Assembly (NCBI RefSeq): GCF_041021955.1
Contig: NZ_CP158375.1
Location: 2,914,001-2,978,000 of the forward strand
Direction: 5' to 3'
From: Caulobacter sp. 73W
GTDB lineage: Bacteria; Pseudomonadota; Alphaproteobacteria; Caulobacterales; Caulobacteraceae
DNA: 64,000 nt
Shown here: one piece after another, positions 16,108 to 24,663 of the stretch
Numbering within the stretch: the stretch's first letter is position 1
How the letters are laid out: each line of letters starts with the position of its first letter
Notes under the pieces: generated by a model
The model's input: only the letters and a program-made list of their open reading frames with translations
Told to the model about the DNA's origin: nothing
Databases searched by the model: none
Position numbers and translations under genes: made by a program

Positions 16108-17453
16108 TGCGCCGCTGGTTCAGGATCTTCTGGCCCCGGCTGATGCGGCGCTATGTGCCGACCTCGCTGTTCGGGCGCAGCCTGCTGATCATCATCCTGC
16201 CCATCGCCCTGATGCAGATGGCGGTGACCTGGGCCTTCTTCGACGCCCACTGGGAGACGGTGAACAGCCGGCTTTCCGAGGGGCTCGCCGGCGAAGTCGC
16301 CTGGGCGGTCGAGAGCTATCAGGACGATCCCCGGCCCGAGGCCCTGGCGCGGCTGGAGCAGCGGGCGGAGGACTCCCTATCCCTCTCCATCGCCCTGCAG
16401 CCGGGCCGGGAGCTGCCGATCGGCAAGCGCGCCGCTCTGTTCGCGGCCGTGGACCGGTCCCTGCAGCGGGCGCTGTCGGGACGGCTGGACGAGCCGTTCT
16501 GGTTCGACGCGTCCGACCGCTATCCAGCCTATGTCGATATTCGGGTGAAGGTGGACCAGGGCGTCCTGCGGATCATCGCGCCCCGCGACCGGGCGGTGGC
16601 GACGCAGGGCCACATCTTCGTGCTTTGGATGGCGGGGGCGACCTTGCTGTTGACGGCGGTGGCCCTGCTGTTCATCCGCAACCAGGTGCGCGCCATCGAG
16701 CGCCTGGCCGAGGCGGCGGACACCTTCGGACGGGGCGGAGACGCGCCGGCTTTCAAGCCCTGGGGCGCGCGCGAGGTGCGTCAGGCGGCGCAGGCCTTCC
16801 TCGCCATGAAGGCCCGCATCCAGCGCCATATCGAACAGCGCACGACCCTGCTCGCCTCGGTCAGCCATGACCTGCGCACGCCGCTGACCCGCCTCAAGCT
16901 GGAGCTGGCCCTGGCCGAGCCCAGCCCCCGGATCGAGGCGATGAAGCGCGATCTGGCCGAGATGGAGCACATGATCGACGAGTATCTGGCCTTCGCCCGG
17001 GGCGAGGGCGGCGAGGCGGTGGAGATGGCCTCCCTTCGCGCCCTGATCGAAGAGGTCAGCGAGGGCGCGGCGCGGGCCGGCGCGCGGGTCAGCGTCGACG
17101 CCGATCCGCAGCTGGAAGTCGCCGTGCGGCCCAACGCCCTGAAGCGCGCCCTGTCCAACCTGGTGATGAACGCCGCCGTCCATGGCGAACGGGTCGAGGT
17201 CGCCGCCCGGCGCAGCCCGGCCGGCGGGGTCGAGATCCTGGTGGACGACGACGGCCCCGGCATTCCGGCCGAGCGCTACGAGGAGGCCTTTCGCCCCTTC
17301 AACCGGCTCGATGAATCCCGCAACCAGAATGAAAAGGGCGTCGGCCTGGGCCTGGCCATCGCCCGCGACGTCGCCCGCGGTCTGGGCGGCGACCTGGTGC
17401 TGGACCGGTCGCCGCTGGGAGGCCTACGGGCGGTGGTGCGGTTGCCGGGGTGA
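16107..17453 (+). CDS. EnvZ-type sensor histidine kinase
   Basis: 448 residues: an N-terminal membrane segment (SLLIIILPIALMQMAVTWAF), a periplasmic domain of about 110 residues, a second membrane segment (LWMAGATLLLTAVALLFI), HAMP, HisKA with SVSHDLRTPLTRL, and a HATPase with NLVMNAAVHG, DDDGPGIP and GVGLGLAIA. An in-frame TTG three bases earlier is ignored because the ATG overlaps the regulator stop. The signal is unknown. Its stop is separated by no bases from the convergent aldehyde dehydrogenase. Confidence 0.94.
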   Translation: MRRWFRIFWPRLMRRYVPTSLFGRSLLIIILPIALMQMAVTWAFFDAHWETVNSRLSEGLAGEVAWAVESYQDDPRPEALARLEQRAEDSLSLSIALQPGRELPIGKRAALFAAVDRSLQRALSGRLDEPFWFDASDRYPAYVDIRVKVDQGVLRIIAPRDRAVATQGHIFVLWMAGATLLLTAVALLFIRNQVRAIERLAEAADTFGRGGDAPAFKPWGAREVRQAAQAFLAMKARIQRHIEQRTTLLASVSHDLRTPLTRLKLELALAEPSPRIEAMKRDLAEMEHMIDEYLAFARGEGGEAVEMASLRALIEEVSEGAARAGARVSVDADPQLEVAVRPNALKRALSNLVMNAAVHGERVEVAARRSPAGGVEILVDDDGPGIPAERYEEAFRPFNRLDESRNQNEKGVGLGLAIARDVARGLGGDLVLDRSPLGGLRAVVRLPG

Positions 17454-18893
17454 CTATTCCGCAGCCGCCGGGGCGTTGAAGCCCAGCACGGCCTTGGTCT
17501 CCAGGAACTCCCCGAAGGCGTGGTCGCCCCATTCGCGGCCGTTGCCGCTCATCTTGTAGCCGCCGAACGGGGCCATCAGGTCGGGGCTGGCGCCGTTGAG
17601 GTTCACCTGGCCGGCCCGCAGGCGCGAGGCCACGGCGCGGACCTTGGCCGGATCGGTCCCCGAGACGTAGGCCGCCAGGCCGTACTCGGTGTCGTTGCCG
17701 ATGGTCACCGCCTCATCCACCGTGTCGTAGCCGAGGATGGCGACCACGGGGCCGAAGATTTCTTCCTTGGCGATGGTCATGTCGTTGGTGACGTTGGCGA
17801 AGACGGTGGGCTTCACGTAGTAGCCCTTGTCCAGGCCCTCGGGCCGGCCGGGGCCGCCGGTGACCAGGGTGGCGCCTTCATCGACGCCCTTCTGGATCAG
17901 GCCCTGGATCTTGTTCCACTGCACCTCGGAGACCACCGGGCCCATCTTGGCGTTGCCGGTGGGGTCGCCGACGTTGAAGCCTTCGGCCGCCGCTTTGGCG
18001 ATGCCGATCACCTCATCCATCTTGCCGGCCGGGACCAGCATGCGGGTGGGGGCGTTGCACGACTGGCCCGAATTCATCATCACCGACGAGACGCCGCCGG
18101 TGACCGCCTTGGCGAAGTCGGCGTCCTCCAGGATGATGTTGGGGCTCTTGCCGCCCAGCTCCTGGTGCACGCGCTTGACGGTCGGGGCGGCGGCGCGCGC
18201 CACCTCGATCCCGGCGCGGGTCGAGCCGGTGAAGGACACCATGTCCACTTCGGGGTGGCTGGAGATGGCGAAGCCCACGGTCGGGCCGTCGCCGTTGACC
18301 AGGTTGAACACCCCGGCCGGAACGCCGGCGGCGTGCAGGATCTCGGCGAAGATGTAGCCGCTGAACGGCGCCACTTCCGACGGCTTCAGCACCATGGTGC
18401 AGCCGACGGCCAGCGCCGGCGCGACCTTGCAGGCGATCTGGTTCACCGGCCAGTTCCACGGCGTGATGAATCCGCAGACGCCGATCGGCTCCTTCACTAG
18501 GCGGGTCGTGCCGCGATCTTCCTCGAAGCGGTAGTCCTTCAGCACCGCGATGGCGGTCTGGATGTGGCCGACGCCCATGGCGGCCTGGGCGCGCTGCGCC
18601 AGCCACGACGGGGCGCCCATCTCCTCGGTGATGGCTTTCGCCATGTCCTCGTAGCGCTTCTGGTATTCGGCGACGATGCGCTCCAAAAGGTCGATGCGCT
18701 CTTCGCGGCTGGTCTTGGAGAAGCTGTCGAAAGCCGCGCGGGCGGCCATCACCGCCGCGTCCACGTCGCTCTCCGAGCCCATGGAGATGCGGCCCGCGAC
18801 CGTCTCATTGGCCGGATTGATGACGTCGAGGGTCTTGGCCGCCTTGGCCGATACCCAGGCGCCGTCGATGTAGAACTTCGTGTAGTCGCGCAT
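17454..18893 (-). CDS. NAD(P)-dependent aldehyde dehydrogenase family protein
   Basis: 479 residues from MRDYTKFYIDGAW. It shows the ALDH landmarks: PWNWPVNQIACKVAPAL, the coenzyme-binding FTGSTRAGIEV, the general base in HQELGGKSPN and the catalytic Cys in NSGQSCNAPTR. EEIFGPV and the C-terminal PFGGYKMSGNGREWG complete the fold. It oxidises an aldehyde to the acid; the substrate is not predictable. The ATG at 18893 has AGGAG upstream; the frame extends 18 codons further without a ribosome site. An operator-like dyad lies 50 bp upstream. Confidence 0.94.
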   Translation of the reverse strand: MRDYTKFYIDGAWVSAKAAKTLDVINPANETVAGRISMGSESDVDAAVMAARAAFDSFSKTSREERIDLLERIVAEYQKRYEDMAKAITEEMGAPSWLAQRAQAAMGVGHIQTAIAVLKDYRFEEDRGTTRLVKEPIGVCGFITPWNWPVNQIACKVAPALAVGCTMVLKPSEVAPFSGYIFAEILHAAGVPAGVFNLVNGDGPTVGFAISSHPEVDMVSFTGSTRAGIEVARAAAPTVKRVHQELGGKSPNIILEDADFAKAVTGGVSSVMMNSGQSCNAPTRMLVPAGKMDEVIGIAKAAAEGFNVGDPTGNAKMGPVVSEVQWNKIQGLIQKGVDEGATLVTGGPGRPEGLDKGYYVKPTVFANVTNDMTIAKEEIFGPVVAILGYDTVDEAVTIGNDTEYGLAAYVSGTDPAKVRAVASRLRAGQVNLNGASPDLMAPFGGYKMSGNGREWGDHAFGEFLETKAVLGFNAPAAAE

Positions 18894-18942
18894 CCGCCTG
18901 CTCCTGCCCTGTAGGGCCGCTGGATGCGGCCTCTGAAATTCA

Positions 18943-18964
18943 AACAATCATTCTAATGATCGTT
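18943..18964. promoter_or_regulatory. 22-bp operator-like dyad before the aldehyde dehydrogenase
   Basis: AACAATCATT-CT-AATGATCGTT is an inverted repeat with one mismatched pair; the inner ATCATT/AATGAT arms are perfect. Its size and A/T-rich core are typical of TetR-family operators. It is the only regulatory-looking sequence between the NUDIX gene and the dehydrogenase. No TetR gene lies nearby. Confidence 0.55.
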
Positions 18965-18986
18965 GATCAGGTGGGAAGGGGCGCCG

Positions 18987-19457
18987 TCACCAGCGCAGGT
19001 CGGGCTGCGCCTTTCCCATGGCTTCCAGGATGCGGGCGCGGGTCGCCGGGGTCACCGTGTCGGGCAGGTTTTCGGGATCGAACCACTCGACCGCGGCGAT
19101 CTCCCCGCGCGAGGTCAGGGGGCAGGGGCTCCAGCGGTCGATACGGTAGATCAGCACGTGATCGCCGCTGAACGCGTGGTCGTTGGAATGGAACGACAGC
19201 AGGCGCGGGCGGCCTTCCAGCCGCACGCCGGCCTCTTCCTCCATTTCGCGTGCCAGGGCGGCCTCGGCGGTCTCGCCGCGCTCCACCCCGCCGCCGGGCA
19301 GATACCAGCCGGGAAGATAGGTGTGCTCGACCAGCAGGACCCAGCCGGCCTCGTTCACCACCAGCCCGCGCACGCCCAGGGTCATGGCGCGGGTCGCCCG
19401 GGAATAGACCTTGAACAGCGGACGGGTGAACGGTTCGATGCGGCGACGCCAGGACAT
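18987..19457 (-). CDS. NUDIX hydrolase
   Basis: 156 residues. The NUDIX box is complete: GGGVERGETAEAALAREMEE continuing EAGVRL, matching GX5EX7REUXEEXGU. The strand before it (YLPGWYLPGG) is typical of enzymes acting on nucleoside diphosphates linked to another moiety. The substrate is unknown. It is transcribed toward the aldehyde dehydrogenase and is 94 bp from it. Confidence 0.9.
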   Translation of the reverse strand: MSWRRRIEPFTRPLFKVYSRATRAMTLGVRGLVVNEAGWVLLVEHTYLPGWYLPGGGVERGETAEAALAREMEEEAGVRLEGRPRLLSFHSNDHAFSGDHVLIYRIDRWSPCPLTSRGEIAAVEWFDPENLPDTVTPATRARILEAMGKAQPDLRW

Positions 19458-19538
19458 CGCGCTCCTATAGACGCCTGCGGGCTTGCCGTCCCCTTCCTCG
19501 GCGGCTAAAGCCCGGTTCGTACTTTCGGAGTTTCTGAC

Positions 19539-19619
19539 ATGCTCGCTCTCGCCGTCATCTTCGGTTTCATCGGCGTCATCTGCGCCCTGAACTTCTTCGA
19601 GTTCGGCCGCGTCGACTAA
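19539..19619 (+). CDS. 26-residue single-pass membrane peptide
   Basis: A short ORF beginning MLALAVIFGFIGVICALNFF and ending EFGRVD, with CGGAG eight bases before its ATG. The first 20 residues form one hydrophobic membrane helix and the end is acidic and basic. It lies alone between divergent NUDIX and convergent receiver-domain genes, and its stop overlaps the stop of the latter by four bases. No function is known; strong ribosome site and codon use argue for a real small protein. Confidence 0.6.
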   Translation: MLALAVIFGFIGVICALNFFEFGRVD

Positions 19620-20419
19620 CGACCGATCAAGGCGCGGAGCCGCTCCGCGCTGAACGGCTTGCGCAAAAGCCCCGCGAAGCCCGCCTGGTCCAGCACCCGG
19701 CGGCAGGCCGCGGGGTTCTCCGGCGCCAGGGCGAAGACCGCCGTACCGGGATGAGCGCCGCGCGCCGTCCGGGCCACGTCCAGGGCGTCCGACCCATCCT
19801 CATGCAGATCGACCAGCACCGCGGCGTAGGGCCCGGATGCCAGCAGGCGCAGCACCGCCTCCGGCCCCGTGGCCGATTCCACGGTGAAACCCGCCGCCGC
19901 CAGGGCCGCGTGAATCTCGATCCGCTGCGCATCGTCCCGTTCGACCAGCAGCACGCTGGGCGGGGCCAGGGGCGCGGGGATGATCAGCGACAGGGTCAGG
20001 CGGTCGCCCGCGATCCTGACCGTCAGTTCGGCCTCTCCATCTCGCGCCGTCGCGGCGGCGATGCGCAGAACGGGATGATGGATGGGGGTGGCGGGATCGA
20101 TGGTGACGCCGGCCGCCACGCTGACCTCGGTGGGAATGCCGTCGGCCAGCACCGAGACGCCGCCCTTGCTGCAAAGCGCCGCCGCCGCCAGGACGACGGT
20201 GCGGAACAGGTCCGCGGCGGCTGGCTGGGCGATAAGGCGCGGCGCTCTCAGTTCGGGACAGAGGTTCAGCGAGACGGGCGTGTTCTGGCCGTCGAGGCTC
20301 TCGACGATGTGGACCGTGGTTTGATCGAACAGCAGGTGGAGGTCGCAACCTCGGGCGTCGTCCTTGCGGACCGCGAACTCAGCGGCTTCACTATCCGGCA
20401 GGGGAGCGCGACTAGCCAT
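19616..20419 (-). CDS. Receiver-domain protein with degenerate N-terminal domain
   Basis: 267 residues from MASRAPLPDS. The C-terminal receiver domain (about 155-267) has the acceptor D204 in VLVDLHEDG and a conserved-type lysine in LLRKPFSAE, but the acidic pocket reads VERDDAQ. The N-terminal 150 residues look like a divergent ATPase/phosphotransferase-type domain (LFRTVVLAAAALCSKGG, then ELTVRIAGDRLTLSLIIP) without N or G boxes. There is no output domain, so a single-domain or phosphorelay role is likely. Longer in-frame starts run back through the SDR gene and are not credible. It is divergent from the SDR. Confidence 0.75.
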   Translation of the reverse strand: MASRAPLPDSEAAEFAVRKDDARGCDLHLLFDQTTVHIVESLDGQNTPVSLNLCPELRAPRLIAQPAAADLFRTVVLAAAALCSKGGVSVLADGIPTEVSVAAGVTIDPATPIHHPVLRIAAATARDGEAELTVRIAGDRLTLSLIIPAPLAPPSVLLVERDDAQRIEIHAALAAAGFTVESATGPEAVLRLLASGPYAAVLVDLHEDGSDALDVARTARGAHPGTAVFALAPENPAACRRVLDQAGFAGLLRKPFSAERLRALIGR

Positions 20420-20485
20420 TCCCAGTCTCGTAGCGCGTGTTTTACAGCAACTCAACTGATGGTTGCGTTGTGAGGTTGAGAAAGG

Positions 20486-21241
20486 ATGAAGCGCATGAAG
20501 GACAGGGGATGCGCCCTGGTGACGGGGGCGGCGCGCCGGATCGGACGCGCCCTGGCCCTGGAATGCGCGCGGGCCGGCTATGATGTCGTCGTCCACCATC
20601 GCGGCGCGGCCGAGGACGCCGCGCAAGTCGCCGCCGAGATCGAGGCCATCGGCCGCCGGGCCTTCGTCGCTCACGCCGACCTGACCCATGACGCGGAGCG
20701 TGACGCCCTGCTGTCGGTCGCGGACCAGCCGCTGACCCTGCTGGTCAACTGCGCCTCCCTATTCCAGGACGACCGCATCGACACCCTGACCGCCGACAGC
20801 TTCGATGCGCATCTGGGCGCCAACCTGCGGGCGCCGGTGCTGCTGGCCCAGGCCTTCGCCGCCCAGCTTCCGGCCGACGCCGAGGGGCTGATCGTCAACA
20901 TCGTCGACCAGCGCGTCTGGCGGCCCAATCCGCAGTTCTTCAGCTACAGCCTGTCCAAGGCCGGCCTTTGGTGGGCGACCCAGACCTTGGCGCAAGGCTT
21001 GGCGCCGCGCATCCGGGTCAACGCCGTCGGGCCTGGCCCGACCCTGGCCTCGATCCACCAGAACAACGGCGAGTTCGACCACGAGGCCGCCAATGTCCCC
21101 CTGGGCCACGGCGCGTCGCCGGACGAGATCGCCGCAGCCCTTCGCTACCTCATTGACGCAAGGTCGGTGACGGGCCAGATGATCGCCGTCGACGGCGGCC
21201 AGCACCTTGCCTGGCGGACGCCCGACATCATCGGCGCGTGA
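20486..21241 (+). CDS. Short-chain dehydrogenase, FolM/pteridine reductase-like
   Basis: 251-residue SDR. The cofactor motif is TGAARRIGRALAL, where the Arg-Arg variant of TGxxxGIG is typical of pteridine and dihydromonapterin reductases. The active site is YSLSKAGL, and NCASLFQDD replaces the NNAG motif. It is overlapped by four bases by folB, which supports a role in reducing a pterin or dihydrofolate. An alternative ATG at 20495 has somewhat better ribosome-site spacing. Confidence 0.85.
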   Translation: MKRMKDRGCALVTGAARRIGRALALECARAGYDVVVHHRGAAEDAAQVAAEIEAIGRRAFVAHADLTHDAERDALLSVADQPLTLLVNCASLFQDDRIDTLTADSFDAHLGANLRAPVLLAQAFAAQLPADAEGLIVNIVDQRVWRPNPQFFSYSLSKAGLWWATQTLAQGLAPRIRVNAVGPGPTLASIHQNNGEFDHEAANVPLGHGASPDEIAAALRYLIDARSVTGQMIAVDGGQHLAWRTPDIIGA

Positions 21242-21660
21242 AAGGCCGGACCGTGACCGCCCCCAGCCCTCTCCAGTTCTCCGCCAGTGAAACCCCCGCC
21301 GCCCGCGTGGTCGGGGTGAAGATTTTCGTGCGCGGCCTGGCCGTCGAGGCGGAGATCGGCGTCTACAAGCACGAGCATGGCCGCCTGCAGCCGCTGGTGG
21401 TGGATGTGGAGCTGGACGTGGCCGCCTTTGGCTTCGAGCGGCTGGCCGACACGGTGAATTATGAAACCGTCGGCGAGGCCGCCCGCGCCATCGTCGCCGA
21501 GGGGCGCATCGACCTGGTCGAGACCTTCGCCGAACGCCTGGCCCACGCCTGCCTCAGCGACAGCCGAGTGACCCGCGCCCGCGTGCGCGTGGAGAAACCC
21601 CTGGCCCTGGCCCCGCACGCCCAGGCGGCGGGGGTCGAGATCACGGTGGTTCGGGGGTAG
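21238..21660 (+). CDS. folB: Dihydroneopterin aldolase
   Basis: 140-residue FolB, which cleaves 7,8-dihydroneopterin to 6-hydroxymethyl-dihydropterin in folate synthesis. Family signatures are VRGLAVEAEIGVYKHEHGR (conserved Glu), DTVNYETVGEAAR and VETFAERLA. It has an extended N-terminus of about 22 residues. The start is a GTG that overlaps the SDR stop (GTGA); a second in-frame GTG at 21253 is possible. Confidence 0.92.
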   Translation: MKGRTVTAPSPLQFSASETPAARVVGVKIFVRGLAVEAEIGVYKHEHGRLQPLVVDVELDVAAFGFERLADTVNYETVGEAARAIVAEGRIDLVETFAERLAHACLSDSRVTRARVRVEKPLALAPHAQAAGVEITVVRG

Positions 21661-21666
21661 CACGTC

Positions 21667-21757
21667 CTTCGAGACGCGGCCCATTAGCCGCTGCTCAGGT
21701 GACGAATTCAGCAACCCACGCGCGTGAGGCTGAGGAGCGCGACCGCGCGTCTCGAAG
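21667..21757. repeat. Large palindromic intergenic repeat (REP/RIME-like)
   Basis: CTTCGAGACGCG (21667-21678) is the exact reverse complement of CGCGTCTCGAAG (21746-21757). Between them lie an inner GCTCAGG and GAGGCTGAGGAGCGCG. The combination of CTTCGAGACGCG with TGAGGAGCGCG is a common dispersed palindrome in alphaproteobacterial intergenic space. It fills the gap between the convergent folB and prs genes and may end both transcripts. Confidence 0.7.
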
Positions 21758-21766
21758 CCCGCGGGC

Positions 21767-22705
21767 TTAGTCGAACAGCTTCGACACAGACTCTTCGTTG
21801 GCGATGCGGCGGATGGCTTCGCCGATCAGGGGCGCGCAGGAGACCAGGCGGACCTTGCCGCAGCCCTTCAGCGCCTCTTCCGGCTGCTCGATGGAGTCGG
21901 TGACCACCAGTTCCTTGAGCACCGACTTGCTGATCCGGTCGAAGGCTGCGCCCGACAGCACGCCGTGAGTGACGTAGGCCGCGACGTCGGCGGCGCCGTT
22001 CTGCATCAGCGCCTCGGCGGCGTTGCACAGGGTGCCGGCGCTGTCGGCGATGTCGTCGAACAGGATGCAGCGGCGGCCCTGGACGTCGCCGATGATGTTC
22101 ATCACCTCGCTCTGGCCGGGGCCGGAGCGGCGCTTGTCGACAATGGCCAGGTCGGCGTCGAGACGCTTGGCCAGGGCGCGGGCGCGCACCACGCCGCCCA
22201 CGTCGGGCGACACGATCATCAGCTCGTCGGTCTTTTTGTAGTTCTCGCGGATGTCGGCGGCCAGCAGCGGGGTCGGCAGCAGGTTGTCCGTGGGGATGTC
22301 GAAGAAGCCCTGAATCTGGCCGGCATGCAGGTCCATGGTCAGGACCCGGTCGGCGCCGGCGCGGGTGATCAGGTTGGCGACCAGCTTGGCCGAGATCGGG
22401 GTGCGGCCGCCGGTCTTACGATCCTGGCGGGCATAGCCGAAATAGGGAACCACGGCGGTGATCCGCTTGCCCGACGCGCGCTTCAGGGCGTCGATGCAAA
22501 TCAGCAGCTCCATCAGGTTGTCGTTCGCCGGGTACGACGTCGACTGGATGATGAAGACGTCCTCGCCGCGGACATTCTCGTCGATGGTGACGAAGACCTC
22601 GTTGTCGGCGAAGCGCCGGACCTGCGCCTTGGTCAGCGGCAGGTCCAGATAGTCGGCGATGGCGCCTGCGAGAGTACGGTTGGAGTTGCCAGCCAGCAGC
22701 TTCAT
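21767..22705 (-). CDS. prs: Ribose-phosphate pyrophosphokinase
   Basis: 312-residue PRPP synthase, converting ribose 5-phosphate and ATP to PRPP for nucleotides, His and Trp. It shows the opening [19 protein letters not shown], the flexible-loop region [18 protein letters not shown], the PRPP-binding site [14 protein letters not shown] and SHGVLSG-like [14 protein letters not shown]. Full family length; ATG 22705. Transcribed alone, converging with folB across a palindromic repeat. Confidence 0.97.
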   Translation of the reverse strand: MKLLAGNSNRTLAGAIADYLDLPLTKAQVRRFADNEVFVTIDENVRGEDVFIIQSTSYPANDNLMELLICIDALKRASGKRITAVVPYFGYARQDRKTGGRTPISAKLVANLITRAGADRVLTMDLHAGQIQGFFDIPTDNLLPTPLLAADIRENYKKTDELMIVSPDVGGVVRARALAKRLDADLAIVDKRRSGPGQSEVMNIIGDVQGRRCILFDDIADSAGTLCNAAEALMQNGAADVAAYVTHGVLSGAAFDRISKSVLKELVVTDSIEQPEEALKGCGKVRLVSCAPLIGEAIRRIANEESVSKLFD

Positions 22706-22805
22706 CGAGGACCCCGTCGCAGAACTGTTGTGGTGTTGCGCGGGCTTCTAGCAGGGAGTTGGCTGAGAACAAGCTCAAGAATCCCTAAACGCCCGAGCGT
22801 GGCTT

Positions 22806-23582
22806 TCAGGTCAGCATGATCGCCGACAGCAGCCGGCCATAGTCGCCCTCGCCCCGCAGCACCGCCCGGCGGTTGGAGAAGAACAGGTTTTCTTCGGCGC
22901 AGGTGTCGCGGCCGACCCATTCGCGCCGCTCGATCCCGGCGGTGCGCAGGCGTTCCAGCACGAAGGCCGGCAGGTCGAACTGGCGCTTGTCGGCGGTCTT
23001 GCCGGCCGAGAAGAACTGCTCCGACCCCGGCGCGTCGGCGGCGAAGCGCTCGAAGAAGTCCAAGCCGACCTCATAGGACGCCGGGCCGATGCAGGGGCCG
23101 ACGGCGGCGACCATGTCGGCCGGATCGGCGCCAAGCTCGACCATGGTATCCACCGCCGATTGCACCACGCCATCGAGAGCCCCACGCCAGCCGGCATGAG
23201 CCGAGGCGACGATGCGCGCCACGGGATCGACGATCAGCACCGGGGCGCAGTCGGCAGACAGCGCGCCGCAGATCACGCCGGGGGTCTTGGAGACGATGGC
23301 GTCGCCTTGCGGCCGCGCGTCGCCCCAAGAGCCGTCGGCGACGATGGCGATGGTCGAATGGATTTGGAAGCAGGTGTCGAGATCGCCGGGCTTGCCGCCG
23401 AAGTGGGCGGCGGCGCGGGCGCGGTTCTCGGCCACGTCGGCGGGCTCGTCCTTGGACCCCCGGCCGATGTTCAGGCTGTCATAGATGCCGGTCGATACGC
23501 CGCCTTGGCGGGTGAAGAAGGCGTGGCGGACGCCGGGGACGGCGGCGAGCAGGGCGGACTGGACGCAGGGCAGTTCGGTCAA
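22806..23582 (-). CDS. pgeF: Peptidoglycan editing factor PgeF (laccase-domain, YfiH family)
   Basis: 258-residue purine-nucleoside/multicopper-oxidase-like protein that keeps L-Ser out of the peptidoglycan stem. The metal and active-site motifs are CFQIHST, SADCAPVLIVDP, AHAGWRGAL and AAVGPCIGPASYEVG. The start is uncertain: the TTG at 23582 (LTELPCVQ) lies after an AGAGG site just beyond the upstream stop; an in-frame TTG at 23615 would overlap the methyltransferase by 29 bases. It belongs to the conserved lgt-midA-pgeF run. Confidence 0.9.
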   Translation of the reverse strand: MTELPCVQSALLAAVPGVRHAFFTRQGGVSTGIYDSLNIGRGSKDEPADVAENRARAAAHFGGKPGDLDTCFQIHSTIAIVADGSWGDARPQGDAIVSKTPGVICGALSADCAPVLIVDPVARIVASAHAGWRGALDGVVQSAVDTMVELGADPADMVAAVGPCIGPASYEVGLDFFERFAADAPGSEQFFSAGKTADKRQFDLPAFVLERLRTAGIERREWVGRDTCAEENLFFSNRRAVLRGEGDYGRLLSAIMLT

Positions 23583-23586
23583 GCGA

Positions 23587-24654
23587 TCAGGCCTCTTCGA
23601 AACCGGGCGGGACAAGGTTCTGGGAATGAACGCACGCCGCTTTGAAAAGAGTTCCCATCTGATCGGGTTCGATCAGGCGGGCAAGCTGGCGGCCGATCAC
23701 CTCGGCGCGATCCGGGCGGGCGGCGGCCAGGGCGCCGGCGCGATGCTCGATCCCCAGGCGCGCCAGGAACTCGCCCTGGCCCAGGATCGGCGCGGCTCCG
23801 GCTCCGGCCTCGCGGGCGGCGGCCAGCACGGCCGGAAAATCGGCGTGGACTGTGAGGTCGGCTTCGCCGGGGCAGGCGAGGGGATCGACCTTCTGGTGAT
23901 CTTTGAGCGCCTGCAGGGTATCGCCCGGGGCGGGCGCGTCGCGGCCATAGTCGATCAGCAAAGCGACGCCGCCGTCGCGGGCGATCCGCTCGCCCAGGCC
24001 CGCGCCGAAGGCCTGCTGAACGGGCGAGATCTCGAACACCACACCCAGGGCGATCTCCGCCGCCGTCGGGGCCGGGGCGGGCGGGCCCAGGCGGAAAGCC
24101 AGCCGCCCCTCATCGTCCAGGGCCACCAGCCGCTCTGCCCATCCTTGCCCGGTGCGCACGAATTGCCGGGCGGGCAGGCAGTCGAGCAGCTCGTTCGAGA
24201 CCAGGATCAAGGGCGCGTCGCCGGGAACCTGTTCCAGGCTGTCCGCCCACCGGGGCGTCAGGGCCGCGCCGGCCAGACGCTCGGCCTGCAAGGCGCGCAG
24301 GGGGCGGGAGGTCTCCACCATCCAAAGGTCGGCGGCGGCGATGAACGCCGGCGACAGCCGCGCGGCGCGCAGCAGGTCGCTCATCAACGTGCCGTCGCCG
24401 GGGCCCGCCTCCACTAGCCGGAACTGCGCAGGCTCGCCCAGGCGGCTCCAGGCCTCGACGCACCACAGACCGATCAGCTCGCCGAACATCTGGCTGACCA
24501 GCGGCGCGGTGATGAAGTCGCCCCCCGCGCCCAGGGCCGGACGCGTGGCGTAGTAGCCGCCCTGCGGATCGTGCAGGCAGCGCAGCATGTAGTCGGCGAC
24601 GCTGATCGGGCCGGTCGCCTCGATCTCGGCGATCAGCCGGTCACGCAGGCTCAT
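23587..24654 (-). CDS. SAM-dependent methyltransferase, MidA/NDUFAF7 family (DUF185)
   Basis: 355 residues. The protein begins with the family motif ISVADYMLRCLHDPQGGYY and GDFITAPLVSQMFGE. The SAM site is LVEAGPGDGTLMSDLLRA, then SNELLDCLPARQF and LIDYG. In mitochondria the homolog methylates an arginine of complex I; the bacterial substrate is not established. It lies ten bases after lgt and four before pgeF, an order conserved in alphaproteobacteria. Confidence 0.92.
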   Translation of the reverse strand: MSLRDRLIAEIEATGPISVADYMLRCLHDPQGGYYATRPALGAGGDFITAPLVSQMFGELIGLWCVEAWSRLGEPAQFRLVEAGPGDGTLMSDLLRAARLSPAFIAAADLWMVETSRPLRALQAERLAGAALTPRWADSLEQVPGDAPLILVSNELLDCLPARQFVRTGQGWAERLVALDDEGRLAFRLGPPAPAPTAAEIALGVVFEISPVQQAFGAGLGERIARDGGVALLIDYGRDAPAPGDTLQALKDHQKVDPLACPGEADLTVHADFPAVLAAAREAGAGAAPILGQGEFLARLGIEHRAGALAAARPDRAEVIGRQLARLIEPDQMGTLFKAACVHSQNLVPPGFEEA

Positions 24655-24663
24655 GGACAGGCC

